A DNA stretch of 64,000 bases from Desulfoluna sp. (GCF_030145185.1 NZ_JAQYWB010000016.1:24482-88481); one strand, 5' to 3'; shown: positions 1 through 8,724, numbered from the stretch's first letter. Translations and numbers: made by a program. Notes: generated by a model from the letters alone, not told the origin.

Positions 1-255
1 CTTCTGAACGGCGCAGAACCGGCACCCCCGTGTGCACCGCTCCCCCAGAATCATGAAGGTAGCGGTTCGATTGGAAAAGCATTCCCACTGATTGGGGCAC
101 TTGGCCTCCTGACACACGGTATGAAGACCCGAGGCCCCCATAAGCCGCCTCACCGTCTCATACTCAGGCGAGGTGGGCAGGCTGCGCCGAAGCCAGATCG
201 GCTTTCTCCTGCGCTGATATGTTTTCGCCTTATCCCGACACAAATCCTGTTTCAT
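1..255 (-). CDS. lipA: Lipoyl synthase LipA, N-terminal 85 residues (cut by window edge)
   Basis: Radical-SAM enzyme that inserts two sulfurs into octanoyl groups carried by GcvH and the 2-oxoacid dehydrogenases. The visible N-terminus carries both LipA cysteine sets: C48-x4-C53-x5-C59 for the auxiliary FeS cluster (context [14 protein letters not shown]) and C74-x3-C78-x2-C81 for the radical-SAM cluster (CTRGCRFC), with [10 protein letters not shown] at residues 18-27 as usual for the family. The ATG at 253-255 is preceded by a good GGAGG site. It lies downstream of lipB on the same strand, separated by a dispersed repeat. The rest of the gene lies beyond position 1. Identification is very secure. 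Confidence 0.95.
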   Translation of the reverse strand, partial: MKQDLCRDKAKTYQRRRKPIWLRRSLPTSPEYETVRRLMGASGLHTVCQEAKCPNQWECFSNRTATFMILGERCTRGCRFCAVQK

Positions 256-307
256 GCGCCCTCCAAAAAACAAAAATCTCAGGAAGTGACTATCCCTGTC
301 AAAAAAA

Positions 308-355
308 CCTCCGGCGGCAAGGTGGCGCCACCTTGAAAGCGGGTTTGCGAATGCG
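308..355 (+). repeat. Dispersed palindromic repeat, family A, copy 1
   Basis: Begins CCTCCGGCGG, continues with the AAGGTGGCGCCACCTT palindrome, and ends GGGTTTGCGAATGCG. The same string in either orientation recurs in about ten intergenic regions of this window. It lies between lipB and lipA (256-477), a gap with no other recognisable content; short reading frames over it are spurious. Confidence 0.85.
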
Positions 356-477
356 CACTGGGTGTCGCCACTTCGGGCTGAAATGCGTCCACATTCGCGT
401 GAAGTGTGCAAGGAAACGCACAGTACGTCGCAAGTGCAGGCGTTGTCGATGGTCAGAATTCAACTCAGCCGTTGACT

Positions 478-1161
478 TTAACCGGAGTGTGACAGACGGT
501 TCAACGCGTCCAGGGAAATCTCAGAAAAGCCACCTGAAAAAAGCGCCCCAAAAGCCCCTTTCATCTCCGCCCGTGCCTCACTCATGGAGACCTCATGGCC
601 CAGGACCTTTGCCGCCGTGGTCATGGGCACGGACAGCCCGCAGGGGTTGATCCAGGAAAAGCCGGTAAGATCTGGTGCCACGTTCAAGGCCAGCCCATGA
701 TACGAGACCCCTTGGGTCACCCGAATCCCCACGCTTCCGATCTTCGCGTCTCCCACCCAGACGCCTCGGTTCGAAGGATCCCCGCAGGCCACAACCCCCA
801 TCGATGCCAGGGTCTTTACCATCACCTCTTCTAACGCAGCCACAAACCCGGCCACCCCCATCCCGGCTTTTTCCAGATGCACAAGGGGATACGCCACCAG
901 CTGACCCGGACCGTGCCAGGTGATATTGCCTCCCCGCTCCGTCTGAACCACAGCAATCCCCTTCTCTTCCAGAAAGGCTTCAGAGACCCTCAGGTTCTCT
1001 CGCCCCCCCCGCTTGCCCAGGGTATACACCGGTGGATGCTCAACCAGAATCACCAGATCCCGGTCCAAGCGTCCTGAAACCCGTTGCCCCACCCACCGCT
1101 TCTGAAGAGCGTGCACCTCTTCATAAGCCGTCAACGGCAACTCAAGCAGCAAGCCCTTCAT
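478..1161 (-). CDS. lipB: Octanoyltransferase LipB
   Basis: Transfers octanoate from acyl carrier protein to the lipoyl lysine of GcvH and similar domains; the first step of lipoate synthesis, acting in the cytoplasm just before LipA. The 227-residue length is normal. Family hallmarks are visible: ERGGNITWHGPGQ at 75-87, the catalytic lysine K140 in AKIGSVGIRV and the catalytic cysteine C174 in SWINPCG. A GGGAAAGAA stretch precedes the ATG at 1161. It sits between gcvPB and lipA on the same strand, so lipoate assembly is physically linked to the GcvH protein that needs it. A family A repeat separates it from each neighbour, so transcriptional coupling cannot be assumed. Confidence 0.95.
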   Translation of the reverse strand: MKGLLLELPLTAYEEVHALQKRWVGQRVSGRLDRDLVILVEHPPVYTLGKRGGRENLRVSEAFLEEKGIAVVQTERGGNITWHGPGQLVAYPLVHLEKAGMGVAGFVAALEEVMVKTLASMGVVACGDPSNRGVWVGDAKIGSVGIRVTQGVSYHGLALNVAPDLTGFSWINPCGLSVPMTTAAKVLGHEVSMSEARAEMKGAFGALFSGGFSEISLDALNRLSHSG

Positions 1162-1302
1162 TTCTTTCCCTTCTATGGTTAAACTTAACCCGTGAATTGA
1201 CGCGGAAGCACCGGCAGCTCATGCACTTGCGACATCCGTTGTCACTCCTCTCCCGTCGCGCGAATGCGGACGCGAGGTGCCCAAGGTGCCGCCAGCCGCA
1301 GA

Positions 1303-1349
1303 GCATTCGCAAACCCGCTTTCGAGGTGGCTCACCTCGCCGCCGGAGGC
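1303..1349 (-). repeat. Dispersed palindromic repeat, family A, copy 2
   Basis: Reverse orientation copy: GCATTCGCAAACCCGCTTTC, then GAGGTGGCTCACCTC and GCCGCCGGAGGC. It ends seven bases before the stop codon of gcvPB, in the gap 1162-1356 between gcvPB and lipB. The stem here is GAGGTG/CACCTC rather than AAGGTG/CACCTT, a paired change that keeps the hairpin. Confidence 0.85.
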
Positions 1350-1356
1350 ACAGCCC

Positions 1357-2817
1357 TTACCCGCTCAGGCACGGCTTTCGTGCGGCAGCGGTTTCATCGA
1401 GGCGCCTTACTTTGCTGCGTATAGGGGCATTTTTCAAGAGCTCGGGTGACTCTTTGGCCTCCCTGGCGATGACTTTCAGGGTATTGATGAAGTGGTCAAT
1501 ATCCTCTTTGGTTTCGGTCTCTGTGGGTTCGATCATGAGGGCGCCGTGCACCACCAGGGGAAAGTAAATGGTGGGGGGATGAAAGCCGTAATCAATGAGC
1601 CGCTTGGCGATATCCAGGGTGGTGACGCCGAATTCCTCCTGATTCGCATCGGAGAAGACGCACTCGTGCATGCACGTCTGATCGTAGGCGAGGTGAAAGG
1701 TATCTTTCAGGCGTTCCTTGATATAATTTGCGTTAAGCACCGCGTGGGCGCTGGCCTCCTTAAGGCCTTCGCCTCCCATGGAGAGAATGTAGCTGTAAGC
1801 CCGCACCAGGATGCCGAAATGGCCGTAAAAGGTCATCATGCGCCCGATGGAATCCGGATACGTCGTCACCAGGCGATAGCGATCTCTCTCCTTCTCCACC
1901 CGGGGCACCGGCAGGAAGGGGGCCAGGATATCGTTTACGGCCACCGGCCCGGAGCCTGGGCCGCCTCCACCGTGGGGCGTAGAAAAGGTCTTGTGAAGAT
2001 TAAAATGCATCACATCCACCCCGATCTCTCCCATCTTCACGTATCCCATCACGGCGTTCAGGTTGGCGCCATCGCCGTAGACCAGCCCGCCCTTTTCATG
2101 AACAATCGCACAAATGTCACGGATGTTTTTTTCAAAGAGCCCGAGGGTATTGGGATTGGTCACCATGATCCCTGCGGTCTCTTCATCCATTCGCTCCCGC
2201 ACATCCTCCACCCGCATGATCCCCTCTTCGCTGACGGGAACAGGCACGGGAGTGTAGCCACACAAGGCCCCGCTGGCGGGGTTGGTCCCGTGGGCCGTAT
2301 CGGGGACCAGCATCTTCGTGCGGATCTCCCCCCGTTTCTTATGGTAGGCATACATCATCAGAATCCCTGTCAACTCGCCGTGGGCCCCGGCGGCGGGCTG
2401 AAGGGTCACGGCGGCCATCCCGGTGAGCTCCTTGAGAAACTGCTCCAGATCGTACATCAACTTGAGGGCTCCCTGGGTGCGAGCCTCCGGAAGAAGGGGG
2501 TGGGCATCGGCAAAACCCGTCAGGCCCGCCTGGCGCTCATTGACCTTGGGGTTGTATTTCATGGTGCAGGACCCCAAGGGGTACATGCCGGTATCCACGC
2601 CAAAGTTCCAGGTGGAGAGGCGGGTGTAGTGACGCACCACCTCCACCTCGGAAAGATCCGGGAAATCCGGGCCGTCTCCGGCCAGCGCCTCGTCAAAACA
2701 CACCTCGTCCACATCGCACGCCGGCAATGAAAACCCGCAACGCCCTTTTTTTCCTTTTTCCCAGAGCAGGGGTTCATTCAAAATGAGGCCGGACTCTCCC
2801 TGGCTGTATCCGCTCAT
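1357..2817 (-). CDS. gcvPB: Glycine dehydrogenase (decarboxylating) subunit 2, P-protein beta
   Basis: PLP-containing half of the split P-protein, which decarboxylates glycine and passes the aminomethyl group to the lipoyl arm of GcvH. The PLP lysine is K276 in FNLHKTFSTPHGGGGPGSGP; TMKYNPK near residue 86 is typical of this subunit. The chosen ATG (2815-2817) overlaps the stop of gcvPA as ATGA, giving 486 residues, the usual size; the frame stays open 20 codons further upstream inside gcvPA but that start would add non-conserved sequence. Tight coupling with gcvPA suits a 1:1 complex. Confidence 0.95.
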   Translation of the reverse strand: MSGYSQGESGLILNEPLLWEKGKKGRCGFSLPACDVDEVCFDEALAGDGPDFPDLSEVEVVRHYTRLSTWNFGVDTGMYPLGSCTMKYNPKVNERQAGLTGFADAHPLLPEARTQGALKLMYDLEQFLKELTGMAAVTLQPAAGAHGELTGILMMYAYHKKRGEIRTKMLVPDTAHGTNPASGALCGYTPVPVPVSEEGIMRVEDVRERMDEETAGIMVTNPNTLGLFEKNIRDICAIVHEKGGLVYGDGANLNAVMGYVKMGEIGVDVMHFNLHKTFSTPHGGGGPGSGPVAVNDILAPFLPVPRVEKERDRYRLVTTYPDSIGRMMTFYGHFGILVRAYSYILSMGGEGLKEASAHAVLNANYIKERLKDTFHLAYDQTCMHECVFSDANQEEFGVTTLDIAKRLIDYGFHPPTIYFPLVVHGALMIEPTETETKEDIDHFINTLKVIAREAKESPELLKNAPIRSKVRRLDETAAARKPCLSG

Positions 2818-4145
2818 TCCGTCACCTCCTTGACCAGCTGGTCCATATCGGTTTTCGACAGGGTCTCCGTCACGCAAAGCAGGTAATACCCCTCAAGCTC
2901 GGGATAAAACCGTCCCAGGGGAAGCCCGGCCACCACCATGCTGGAGAGAAGGCGATCGTAGGTGCTCTCAAAGCCCTGTGGAAATTTCGCCACAAACTCG
3001 TTGAAGGTGGGGGACGCAAAAGGAATCTCCACCCCCGCAGCCATCAATTGCCGTTTCAGGTACTCGGCCTTGTTGTGGTTGATCTGCGCCAGGCGCTTAA
3101 ACCCCGAACCCCCGAGGGAGGCCATGTACATGGCGGCGTTCATGGCGCACAGGCCGTTGTTGGAGCAGATATTGGAGGTGGCCTTCTCACGCCGGATGTG
3201 CTGCTCCCGAGCCGCCAGGGTCAACACAAAGCCCCGCTTACCATCCAGGTCTGTGGTGGTCCCCACAAGGCGTCCCGGAAGCTGCCGCATCAGCGCTTTG
3301 GTGCTGGCCAGAAGCCCCAGACCCGGACCACCGAAGGCCTTGGGGATACCCAGGCTCTGGCCGTCACCTGCGACGATGTCCACCCCCTGGCTGCCCGGAG
3401 TTTTCAAAAGGCCCCAGGCGATGGCTTCGGTAAAGGAAGCGATCATCAGCCCCTTTTTGGCGTGAATCGCATCGGAAAACTCGTTCAGGTGTTCCACCAC
3501 ACCGAAAAAATTGGGAGACTGCACGGCCACGGCTGCCACATCATCCAGGGCCTCAAGGGCCGCAAGATCTGTACGGCCGTCTTGGCCATAAGGGAGCTCA
3601 ACGATCTCGACCCCGGCTGGTCCCAGATAGGTCCGAAGCACCTCCCGGTGAAAAGGATGACAGAGGGCTGAGACGGCGACTTTCTTCTTTTTGGTTTTTC
3701 GCACCGCCATCAACAGGGCTTCGGAAAGACCGGTGGCCCCATCGTAATGGGAGGCCGTGGCCACCTCCATCCCGAGCAGACGGGTCACGAGGGTTTGAAA
3801 TTCATAGATTCCCTGGAGGGTGCCCTGGCTGATTTCTGGTTGGTAAGGGGTATACGCCGTGGCAAATTCAGAACGGGAGAGGAGGTAAGGAACCGATGAG
3901 GGGATGTAGTGATTGTAACTGCCGGCCCCAATAAATACGCGATACTCACGGGAAGACGCCATGGTGGCGGCCAGCGCGTCCATATGTGCGTTGAGGTCCC
4001 ACTCACTCATGGCCGCAGGCAGGTTCATGGGCTTCGTGGTCCGACACGATGCGGGGATGGCGTCAAAAAGAGCCTCCACCGTGTCGACGCCGATGACAGA
4101 CAGCATCTCCTTGATATCTTCCTGGGTATGAGGCAAATAACGCAT
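2814..4145 (-). CDS. gcvPA: Glycine dehydrogenase (decarboxylating) subunit 1, P-protein alpha
   Basis: Non-PLP-lysine half of the split glycine decarboxylase, partner of GcvPB. The start ATG at 4143-4145 gives MRYLPHTQEDIKEML, the typical beginning of GcvPA, and has an AGGAGG site ten bases upstream; an upstream in-frame start at 4265 would add 40 residues without family character. The protein is 443 residues, normal for the family, with the characteristic FIGAGSYNHYIPSSV near residues 70-84 and EISQGTLQGIYEFQT shortly after. It lies 154 bases downstream of gcvH, a gap with no repeat or gene that I recognise, and overlaps gcvPB by four bases. Confidence 0.95.
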   Translation of the reverse strand: MRYLPHTQEDIKEMLSVIGVDTVEALFDAIPASCRTTKPMNLPAAMSEWDLNAHMDALAATMASSREYRVFIGAGSYNHYIPSSVPYLLSRSEFATAYTPYQPEISQGTLQGIYEFQTLVTRLLGMEVATASHYDGATGLSEALLMAVRKTKKKKVAVSALCHPFHREVLRTYLGPAGVEIVELPYGQDGRTDLAALEALDDVAAVAVQSPNFFGVVEHLNEFSDAIHAKKGLMIASFTEAIAWGLLKTPGSQGVDIVAGDGQSLGIPKAFGGPGLGLLASTKALMRQLPGRLVGTTTDLDGKRGFVLTLAAREQHIRREKATSNICSNNGLCAMNAAMYMASLGGSGFKRLAQINHNKAEYLKRQLMAAGVEIPFASPTFNEFVAKFPQGFESTYDRLLSSMVVAGLPLGRFYPELEGYYLLCVTETLSKTDMDQLVKEVTE

Positions 4146-4299
4146 TTTCTCTTGTCCTCCTGAGAGGTGAGCCCCAAAAGGCTGCGAAAAAATTCGCACG
4201 TGCAAAACGCTTTTCGCGCCATGGGGCAGACCGATCCCCAGGCAGGCTTCCACCCGCCTGAGCAACCGCGAGACACCCGAGCCAAATAAAAAAACCGGG

Positions 4300-4698
4300 T
4301 CAGCCGTTGAGCAGATCCTGGTAGGCGGACTTATCCAGCAAACCCTCCAGCTCAGACAGATTCGCCGGTTTGATGCGGATCAACCACCCCTGGCCATACG
4401 GGTCGCTGTTAACCAGCCCCGGGTCATCCTCAAGGACTTCGTTGACCGCCACCACCTCTCCGCCCAGGGGCATATAGAGCTCCGACACCGCCTTCACGGA
4501 CTCCACGGTGCCGAACTCTTCCCCTTTGTCAAAGGAGTCACCCACCTGGGGGAGTTCCACAAACACAATGTCCCCCAGCTGATCCTGGGCGTAATCCGCA
4601 AGGCCAATCAAGACCTCGTCTCCGTCCTCCCTGGCCCATTCATGGCCCGTGGCGTACTTGACATCTTCAGGCAAAACAAGCTGGCTGATCTCTTTCAT
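4300..4698 (-). CDS. gcvH: Glycine cleavage system H protein
   Basis: Lipoyl-carrying shuttle of the glycine cleavage complex. The 132-residue protein has the GcvH fold signature GHEWAREDGDEVLIGLADYA at 18-37 and the lipoylation site K69 in GTVESVKAVSE. A GGAGGAGTC stretch precedes the ATG. It is the substrate of LipB and LipA encoded downstream. It is followed by gcvPA and preceded by a 444-base repeat-filled gap after gcvT; the order T-H-PA-PB is the common bacterial arrangement. Confidence 0.96.
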   Translation of the reverse strand: MKEISQLVLPEDVKYATGHEWAREDGDEVLIGLADYAQDQLGDIVFVELPQVGDSFDKGEEFGTVESVKAVSELYMPLGGEVVAVNEVLEDDPGLVNSDPYGQGWLIRIKPANLSELEGLLDKSAYQDLLNG

Positions 4699-4753
4699 GA
4701 CTCCTCCTTTGCAGCGCGTTTTTAAAATGACATCACGTAACGATTCAGCTTAT

Positions 4754-4797
4754 GCCTCCGGAGGCCCTGCCGGGGGCTAAACTTTTAAAAAGTTTAA
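4754..4797. repeat. CCGGC-stem hairpin plus A/T palindrome (family A2, copy 1)
   Basis: GCCTCCGGAGGCCCTGCCGG continues to GGGGC, forming a strong GC hairpin; it is followed directly by a 20-base near-perfect A/T palindrome (TAAACTTTT then AAAAGTTTAA). The same two-part unit recurs at 27370, 30123 and 40804. It may act as a terminator or RNA-stabilising element, but here it lies inside the gcvT-gcvH interval. Confidence 0.7.
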
Positions 4798-4837
4798 TAA
4801 ATAGTTCTTAAAAATTCATTTTTGATGAGATCTCGTT

Positions 4838-5085
4838 TAAAGGCGAATGTGATTTGACCCGAGGAATCCGCCTACGCAAAAGCCTCCGGCGTGACAAGTC
4901 CGCCTACGTAAAAGCCTCCGGCGTAACAAGTCCGCCTACGCCCATATCTCCGCGCCACCATTCGACCAAGGCCAATGGGCTACGGCGCGACAAGCGATCC
5001 GTCTTCGCCTGCGGCTACGCCGTGACAAGGGGGTAAAGCGCATTCGCTACCTGCTTTCAAGGTGGCACACCTTGCCGCCGGAGGC
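4838..5085 (-). repeat. Long composite copy of family A with 32-base tandem duplication
   Basis: Fills the gcvT-gcvH gap. It starts GAATGTGATTTGACCCGAGG, contains a 32-base unit (TCCGCCTACG then AAAAGCCTCCGGCGT and ACAAG) twice in tandem at 4867-4898 and 4899-4930, then a region shared with 27442-27600 and 54620-54712 (GACAAGCGATCCGTCTTCGC), and ends with the standard family A core (5038-5085) in reverse orientation. A 60-codon plus-strand reading frame over it is repeat sequence, not a gene. Confidence 0.8.
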
Positions 5086-5142
5086 TTTTTTTTAAGCTGA
5101 ATAGTTACGAAGACTGTTGTTCATGAGCTGAATTTCATACGG

Positions 5143-6417
5143 CTACAGCATCGTCTGCATGGGGCAACGCGCCGTCCGTCCCGGACGGATATCCGAGACA
5201 ATTTCCACCGGAATTTTTCGTTTGCCGTCGGTGAGGATAACCCGCTCGCCAGGGGAGAGAGGAACCGTCAATCGGACAAAGCCACAGGACAGTCCCCGCA
5301 CCTTGGCCCCTTCGGGCAAGGTCCCCGACACGGCCGAGACAATCTGGCCCTCATGCCTTCCCAGGGACACATCCGTGGTACAGGTCAGGATGATGCCCAG
5401 GGGCTTTCCGGCCTCACTCAACACCGCAGAGGTCTCTCCCACAGGAACTTTTCGAGGATCAAATCCGGCAAAAGGAGAGGTAAAATATATCTCGGAGGGA
5501 TTCTCCAGGGCAGATCTACCCCAAAACTGTTTGGTGAAGCCTTTTCTCTCCGCATCCCACGGCAAGGCAAAATCCCAGGGGTGATTCAGATAAGGCCAGG
5601 GCCCGATGTCCTGGTGGGAGAGGGGCAATACAGCACCGGCACGAAGGGAATCACGGGCAGCCAGGCCGCAGGCGCAAAGCCCTGAGGCCTTTCCCGCGTC
5701 AAGGAGAGAGGTCCAGAGTTCCTCGGTTCTTTCAAGGGGCAAGAACATTTCGAAGCCAAACTCCCCGGTATAACCGGTACGAGAAAGCAGGATGGGGCTT
5801 CCGTCTTTGAGGTGCACCTGGCCACTCTCGGGAGCACGGGCATCAAAGTGCCCTTTAAAGGAGAAGTAAGGCATCGTCGCAAAGACGGCGTCGGGGTCCG
5901 CCAGGAGGGTGCCCAGAATTTTTGCCGCACCGGGTCCCTGGATATCCATTTTCCCCAGGCTGCCGGTGAGGTCGGTGACACGGCTCAACCGACCGTCTGA
6001 ATGCCGCTCCAGCTCCGAGGCGATCGCACTCCCCATGCCAGCATTCACACAGACCATATACCGATCCGCGCCCACCATATAAACCAGCGCATCATCAATA
6101 ACATGGCCCTTATCGTTCAAAAAAACGCCATAAACGGCACGACCGGTGACCAGGGGACCCGGCGCTTTTCCGACGCAGCGGGAGAGGTCTTTGGTAAAAC
6201 ACGCCTGAAGCAGACCCCGCGAACCTCCCCCGTCCACAAGGACCACGGCCATATGGCTGGTATCGAAGAGACCCGCCGACCTGAGCACCGCCATATGCTC
6301 TTCACGAATCCCACCGCCATACCAGAGCGGCATCTCATAACCTGCAAACTCAGCCATATGGGCACCCTGTTCACAGTGCCAGGCGTGCAGGGGCGTTTTT
6401 TTCATCAAAGAATCCAT
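5143..6417 (-). CDS. gcvT: Glycine cleavage system aminomethyltransferase (T protein)
   Basis: Transfers the methylene group from aminomethyl-lipoyl GcvH to tetrahydrofolate and releases ammonia. The N-terminal motif TPLHAWHCEQGAHMAEFAGY (8-27) with PLWYGGGIREEH and FDTSHMA, the FLNDKGHVIDDALVY motif (catalytic Asp near D108/D109) and TGYTGEFGFEMF are all GcvT hallmarks. The start ATG at 6415-6417 has GGAAG six bases upstream; an in-frame start at 6483 is possible but lacks support. At 424 residues it is some 50-60 longer than many GcvT proteins, mainly in the C-terminal half (about residues 270-310). It is the first gcv gene downstream of the Lrp-type regulator (163-base gap without repeats or a recognisable glycine riboswitch). 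Confidence 0.93.
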   Translation of the reverse strand: MDSLMKKTPLHAWHCEQGAHMAEFAGYEMPLWYGGGIREEHMAVLRSAGLFDTSHMAVVLVDGGGSRGLLQACFTKDLSRCVGKAPGPLVTGRAVYGVFLNDKGHVIDDALVYMVGADRYMVCVNAGMGSAIASELERHSDGRLSRVTDLTGSLGKMDIQGPGAAKILGTLLADPDAVFATMPYFSFKGHFDARAPESGQVHLKDGSPILLSRTGYTGEFGFEMFLPLERTEELWTSLLDAGKASGLCACGLAARDSLRAGAVLPLSHQDIGPWPYLNHPWDFALPWDAERKGFTKQFWGRSALENPSEIYFTSPFAGFDPRKVPVGETSAVLSEAGKPLGIILTCTTDVSLGRHEGQIVSAVSGTLPEGAKVRGLSCGFVRLTVPLSPGERVILTDGKRKIPVEIVSDIRPGRTARCPMQTML

Positions 6418-6580
6418 ACGCACTTCCTTTTCACCTGTTGTCATGTTCATAGCGGGGTTAAAATCCGGACAAAGGCAACGCAACGCAGGGTTTTCAATTA
6501 AGAGACAGGCGAGATCAAGACACCTCCGGATGGCTTCACTCAGACACCAATCAATGCCTGAGGCCCCCTTCCGGATTCAC

Positions 6581-7024
6581 TTACAGCAAATAGGGCACTT
6601 TCAAATTATACCCTTTGTAAACAACAAAGGTCTCTACGGACTGTATATCCTTTACCTTTGAAAGCTCTTCGGTGTAAAATTCAAGCAAGCCGTAGCCCTC
6701 TTTGAACAGCACCTGGACAATCAGATCGTACCGGCCCGTGACCACGCTCACCGATACCACCCCTTTCAGGCGACTGATCTCCTCGCCCTTGTCCACCAGA
6801 TTCACGTGACAGATTTTCATGCCCACGATCACCACCCGATGCCCCCGCAGGGATTCAGGGTTCACAAGCCCCGTCACATCCAGAACCCCCTCATCCTGAA
6901 GACGACGGACCCGGGCACGCACCGTATTTTCTGTAATGGAGAGCTCTTCAGCGATCTTTTTAAACGAACGACGTCCGTCCCGAAGCAGCTTCATGATGGC
7001 GATATGGGTTTCATCAATGTTCAT
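6581..7024 (-). CDS. Lrp/AsnC-family transcriptional regulator
   Basis: Amino-acid-responsive DNA-binding regulator, probably of the gcv, lpdA and ald genes around it. N-terminal helix-turn-helix (residues about 3-50, MNIDETHIAIMKLLRDGRRS then ELSITENTVRARVRRL) and C-terminal RAM-like ligand domain (VVTGRYDLIVQVLF, VETFVVYKGY). I chose the ATG at 7024 because Lrp proteins start a few residues before IDETD-like sequence (147 residues, normal); in-frame starts at 7069 (ATG) and 7090 (TTG) are possible and none has a strong ribosome site. It is transcribed divergently from lpdA and points into gcvT, so autoregulation from the shared intergenic region is likely. Which amino acid it senses (glycine or alanine are the obvious candidates) is inference. 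Confidence 0.88.
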   Translation of the reverse strand: MNIDETHIAIMKLLRDGRRSFKKIAEELSITENTVRARVRRLQDEGVLDVTGLVNPESLRGHRVVIVGMKICHVNLVDKGEEISRLKGVVSVSVVTGRYDLIVQVLFKEGYGLLEFYTEELSKVKDIQSVETFVVYKGYNLKVPYLL

Positions 7025-7103
7025 AGACTCTCTTTTGTCCCCGGAAATCATTTGTTCATCAGTAAACATAATTTTTTCACTTTCTGTCAATAATTATTTA
7101 AAG

Positions 7104-7145
7104 AGTTGATGTTTACATCAATGAAATTGACAATAGTTGATGTTT
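7104..7145. promoter_or_regulatory. Candidate Lrp-type operator between regulator and lpdA
   Basis: AGTTGATGTTT occurs at 7104-7114 and again at 7135-7145, exactly 31 bases (about three helical turns) apart. The first copy is part of an inverted repeat TTGATGT-TT-ACATCAA (7106-7121). The second copy lies in the spacer of the lpdA promoter. Phased repeats in the divergent region of an Lrp-type gene fit cooperative binding, but the assignment is by position only. Confidence 0.5.
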
Positions 7146-7155
7146 TGCCTAACAT
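7127..7155 (+). promoter_or_regulatory. Sigma-70-type promoter for lpdA
   Basis: TTGACA (7127-7132), 17-base spacer, TAACAT (7150-7155). The -35 is a perfect match; the -10 matches four of six positions. It lies in an unusually A/T-rich stretch 120 bases upstream of the lpdA start and overlaps the candidate operator. Confidence 0.6.
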
Positions 7156-7275
7156 TCTTAAAACGGTTAAAATTCCTTTTCAACCGACGAATCCTGAAAT
7201 AAACGCCTGAATCACCCAAAACACCTGCCCCCAGGCAGACACCCCGCAAGCAAATCCGTTCACAGGAGACGACGC

Positions 7276-8718
7276 ATGGCTTTGAAACTCATCATCATTG
7301 GCGCCGGACCCGGCGGCTATGACGCTGCCCTTAAGGCCGCGTCCCTGGGCGCCGAGGTCACGGTTATCGAAAAAGAGGGCGCAGGCGGTACCTGCCTGAA
7401 CTGGGGATGCATTCCCTCAAAAATCATGAAACACAGCGCGGATCTGATGGAAAAGATCGCCCATGGGGACGCCTTCGGACTCTCGGGGGGGGGCGGCGTC
7501 ACCGTAAATATGAAGTCCCTGATGGCACGTAAACAGTCCGTTATCGCCAGCCAACAGAAGGGAATTGAAACCCTTTTGGCGCGTGCTGGTGTCACCTGCC
7601 TTCGTGGAACGGGGCAAATCACCGGGAAAGGTCATCTCACCGTCTCTGGAGAAAAGGAGGGGACCACCGAGTTGCCTTGGGATAATCTTATCATTGCCAC
7701 AGGCACCGTGCCAATGCCCTTGTCTTCCTTTCCCTTTGACGGCCACCGAATCATCTCCAGCAATGAGGTACTCAGCCTCACCGAGATTCCCGAAAGCATC
7801 GCCATTGTTGGCGGCGGCGTTATTGGCTGCGAATTCGCCTGCATCTTAAACGCCTTAGGGGCTCGGGTCACCCTGATCGAGGCGATGCATCGGATCCTTC
7901 CCCTCGACGCCCTTGAGGACGCATGTTCCAAAATACTCACCCGAGAGATGAAAAAAAAGAAAATAACGGTCCTGACCCACCAGACGGTCACCGCGATAAA
8001 GACCACAGCCACGGGTGCCCACATCACCCTCGGCCCCTCGCCTTTTGCCGAAAACCTCAAAGCCAGCGAAAAAGCGATGACCACAAAGGAGGTCTCCCAG
8101 GTGGCCGTCTGCATCGGGCGCAGCCCCAACGCATCGGCCCTCGGCCTCGAACACACCGGGGTCACCTCAGATCACCGGGGGTGGATCCAGGTAAACGAGC
8201 GGATGCAGACCCGGGACCCTGCCATTTACGCCATCGGTGACATCACCGGGCCAGAGCGGATCATGCTGGCCCATGTCGCCTCGGCCGAAGGCATCGTGGC
8301 CGCGGAAAACATCATGGGCGGCAGCCGCGACATGGACTACCGCGCCATCCCCAATGGCATCTTCACCATGCCCGAAGTGGCCTGCACCGGCTTGACAGAA
8401 AAACAGGCCAGGGCCCAGGGGATGAATATCCGCACGGACAGTGCCCTCTTCCGTACCCTGGGTAAAGCCCAGGTGATGGGCGAAATTGCCGGTCAAGCCA
8501 CCCTGGTCTCAGAGGTCCCCTCCGGGCGTGTTGTAGGCGTTCATATGGTGGGCCCCCATGCCACCGACCTCATCGCCGAAGGGACCCTTGCCGTCGCCAA
8601 GGGACTCACCGTCACCGACCTGGTCGAAACCATCCACGCCCACCCCACCCTGTCCGAAATCATGATGGAGGCTGCCATGGTGGCCTCGGATCACGCCATC
8701 CATGGATCCGTCACCTGA
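7276..8718 (+). CDS. lpdA: Dihydrolipoyl dehydrogenase (L protein)
   Basis: FAD enzyme that reoxidises dihydrolipoyl GcvH (and E2 proteins) with NAD. GAGPGG at 9-14 is the FAD-binding loop; the redox-active disulfide is C40/C45 in GGTCLNWGCIPSK; a second dinucleotide motif GGGVIGCEFA lies near 181-190; the C-terminal HAHPTLSE (about 454-461) contains the catalytic His-Glu pair. At 480 residues it is normal. An AGGAG site precedes the ATG by eight bases. It is divergent from the gcv operon, completing the four-component system, and is followed after one family B repeat by ald. Confidence 0.95.
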   Translation: MALKLIIIGAGPGGYDAALKAASLGAEVTVIEKEGAGGTCLNWGCIPSKIMKHSADLMEKIAHGDAFGLSGGGGVTVNMKSLMARKQSVIASQQKGIETLLARAGVTCLRGTGQITGKGHLTVSGEKEGTTELPWDNLIIATGTVPMPLSSFPFDGHRIISSNEVLSLTEIPESIAIVGGGVIGCEFACILNALGARVTLIEAMHRILPLDALEDACSKILTREMKKKKITVLTHQTVTAIKTTATGAHITLGPSPFAENLKASEKAMTTKEVSQVAVCIGRSPNASALGLEHTGVTSDHRGWIQVNERMQTRDPAIYAIGDITGPERIMLAHVASAEGIVAAENIMGGSRDMDYRAIPNGIFTMPEVACTGLTEKQARAQGMNIRTDSALFRTLGKAQVMGEIAGQATLVSEVPSGRVVGVHMVGPHATDLIAEGTLAVAKGLTVTDLVETIHAHPTLSEIMMEAAMVASDHAIHGSVT

Positions 8719-8724
8719 GAACCC

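Noticed and set aside
1492..2730. 412-codon plus-strand open frame
   Set aside because: Antisense shadow of gcvPB; His/Gly-rich composition typical of reversed GC-rich coding DNA, and gcvPB carries the PLP-lysine motif.
4838..5085. CRISPR array
   Set aside because: Two 32-base units in direct tandem without spacers, part of a dispersed repeat; no cas genes in the window.
6418..6580. Glycine riboswitch upstream of gcvT
   Set aside because: No recognisable tandem glycine aptamer sequence; control by the adjacent Lrp-type regulator is more likely.
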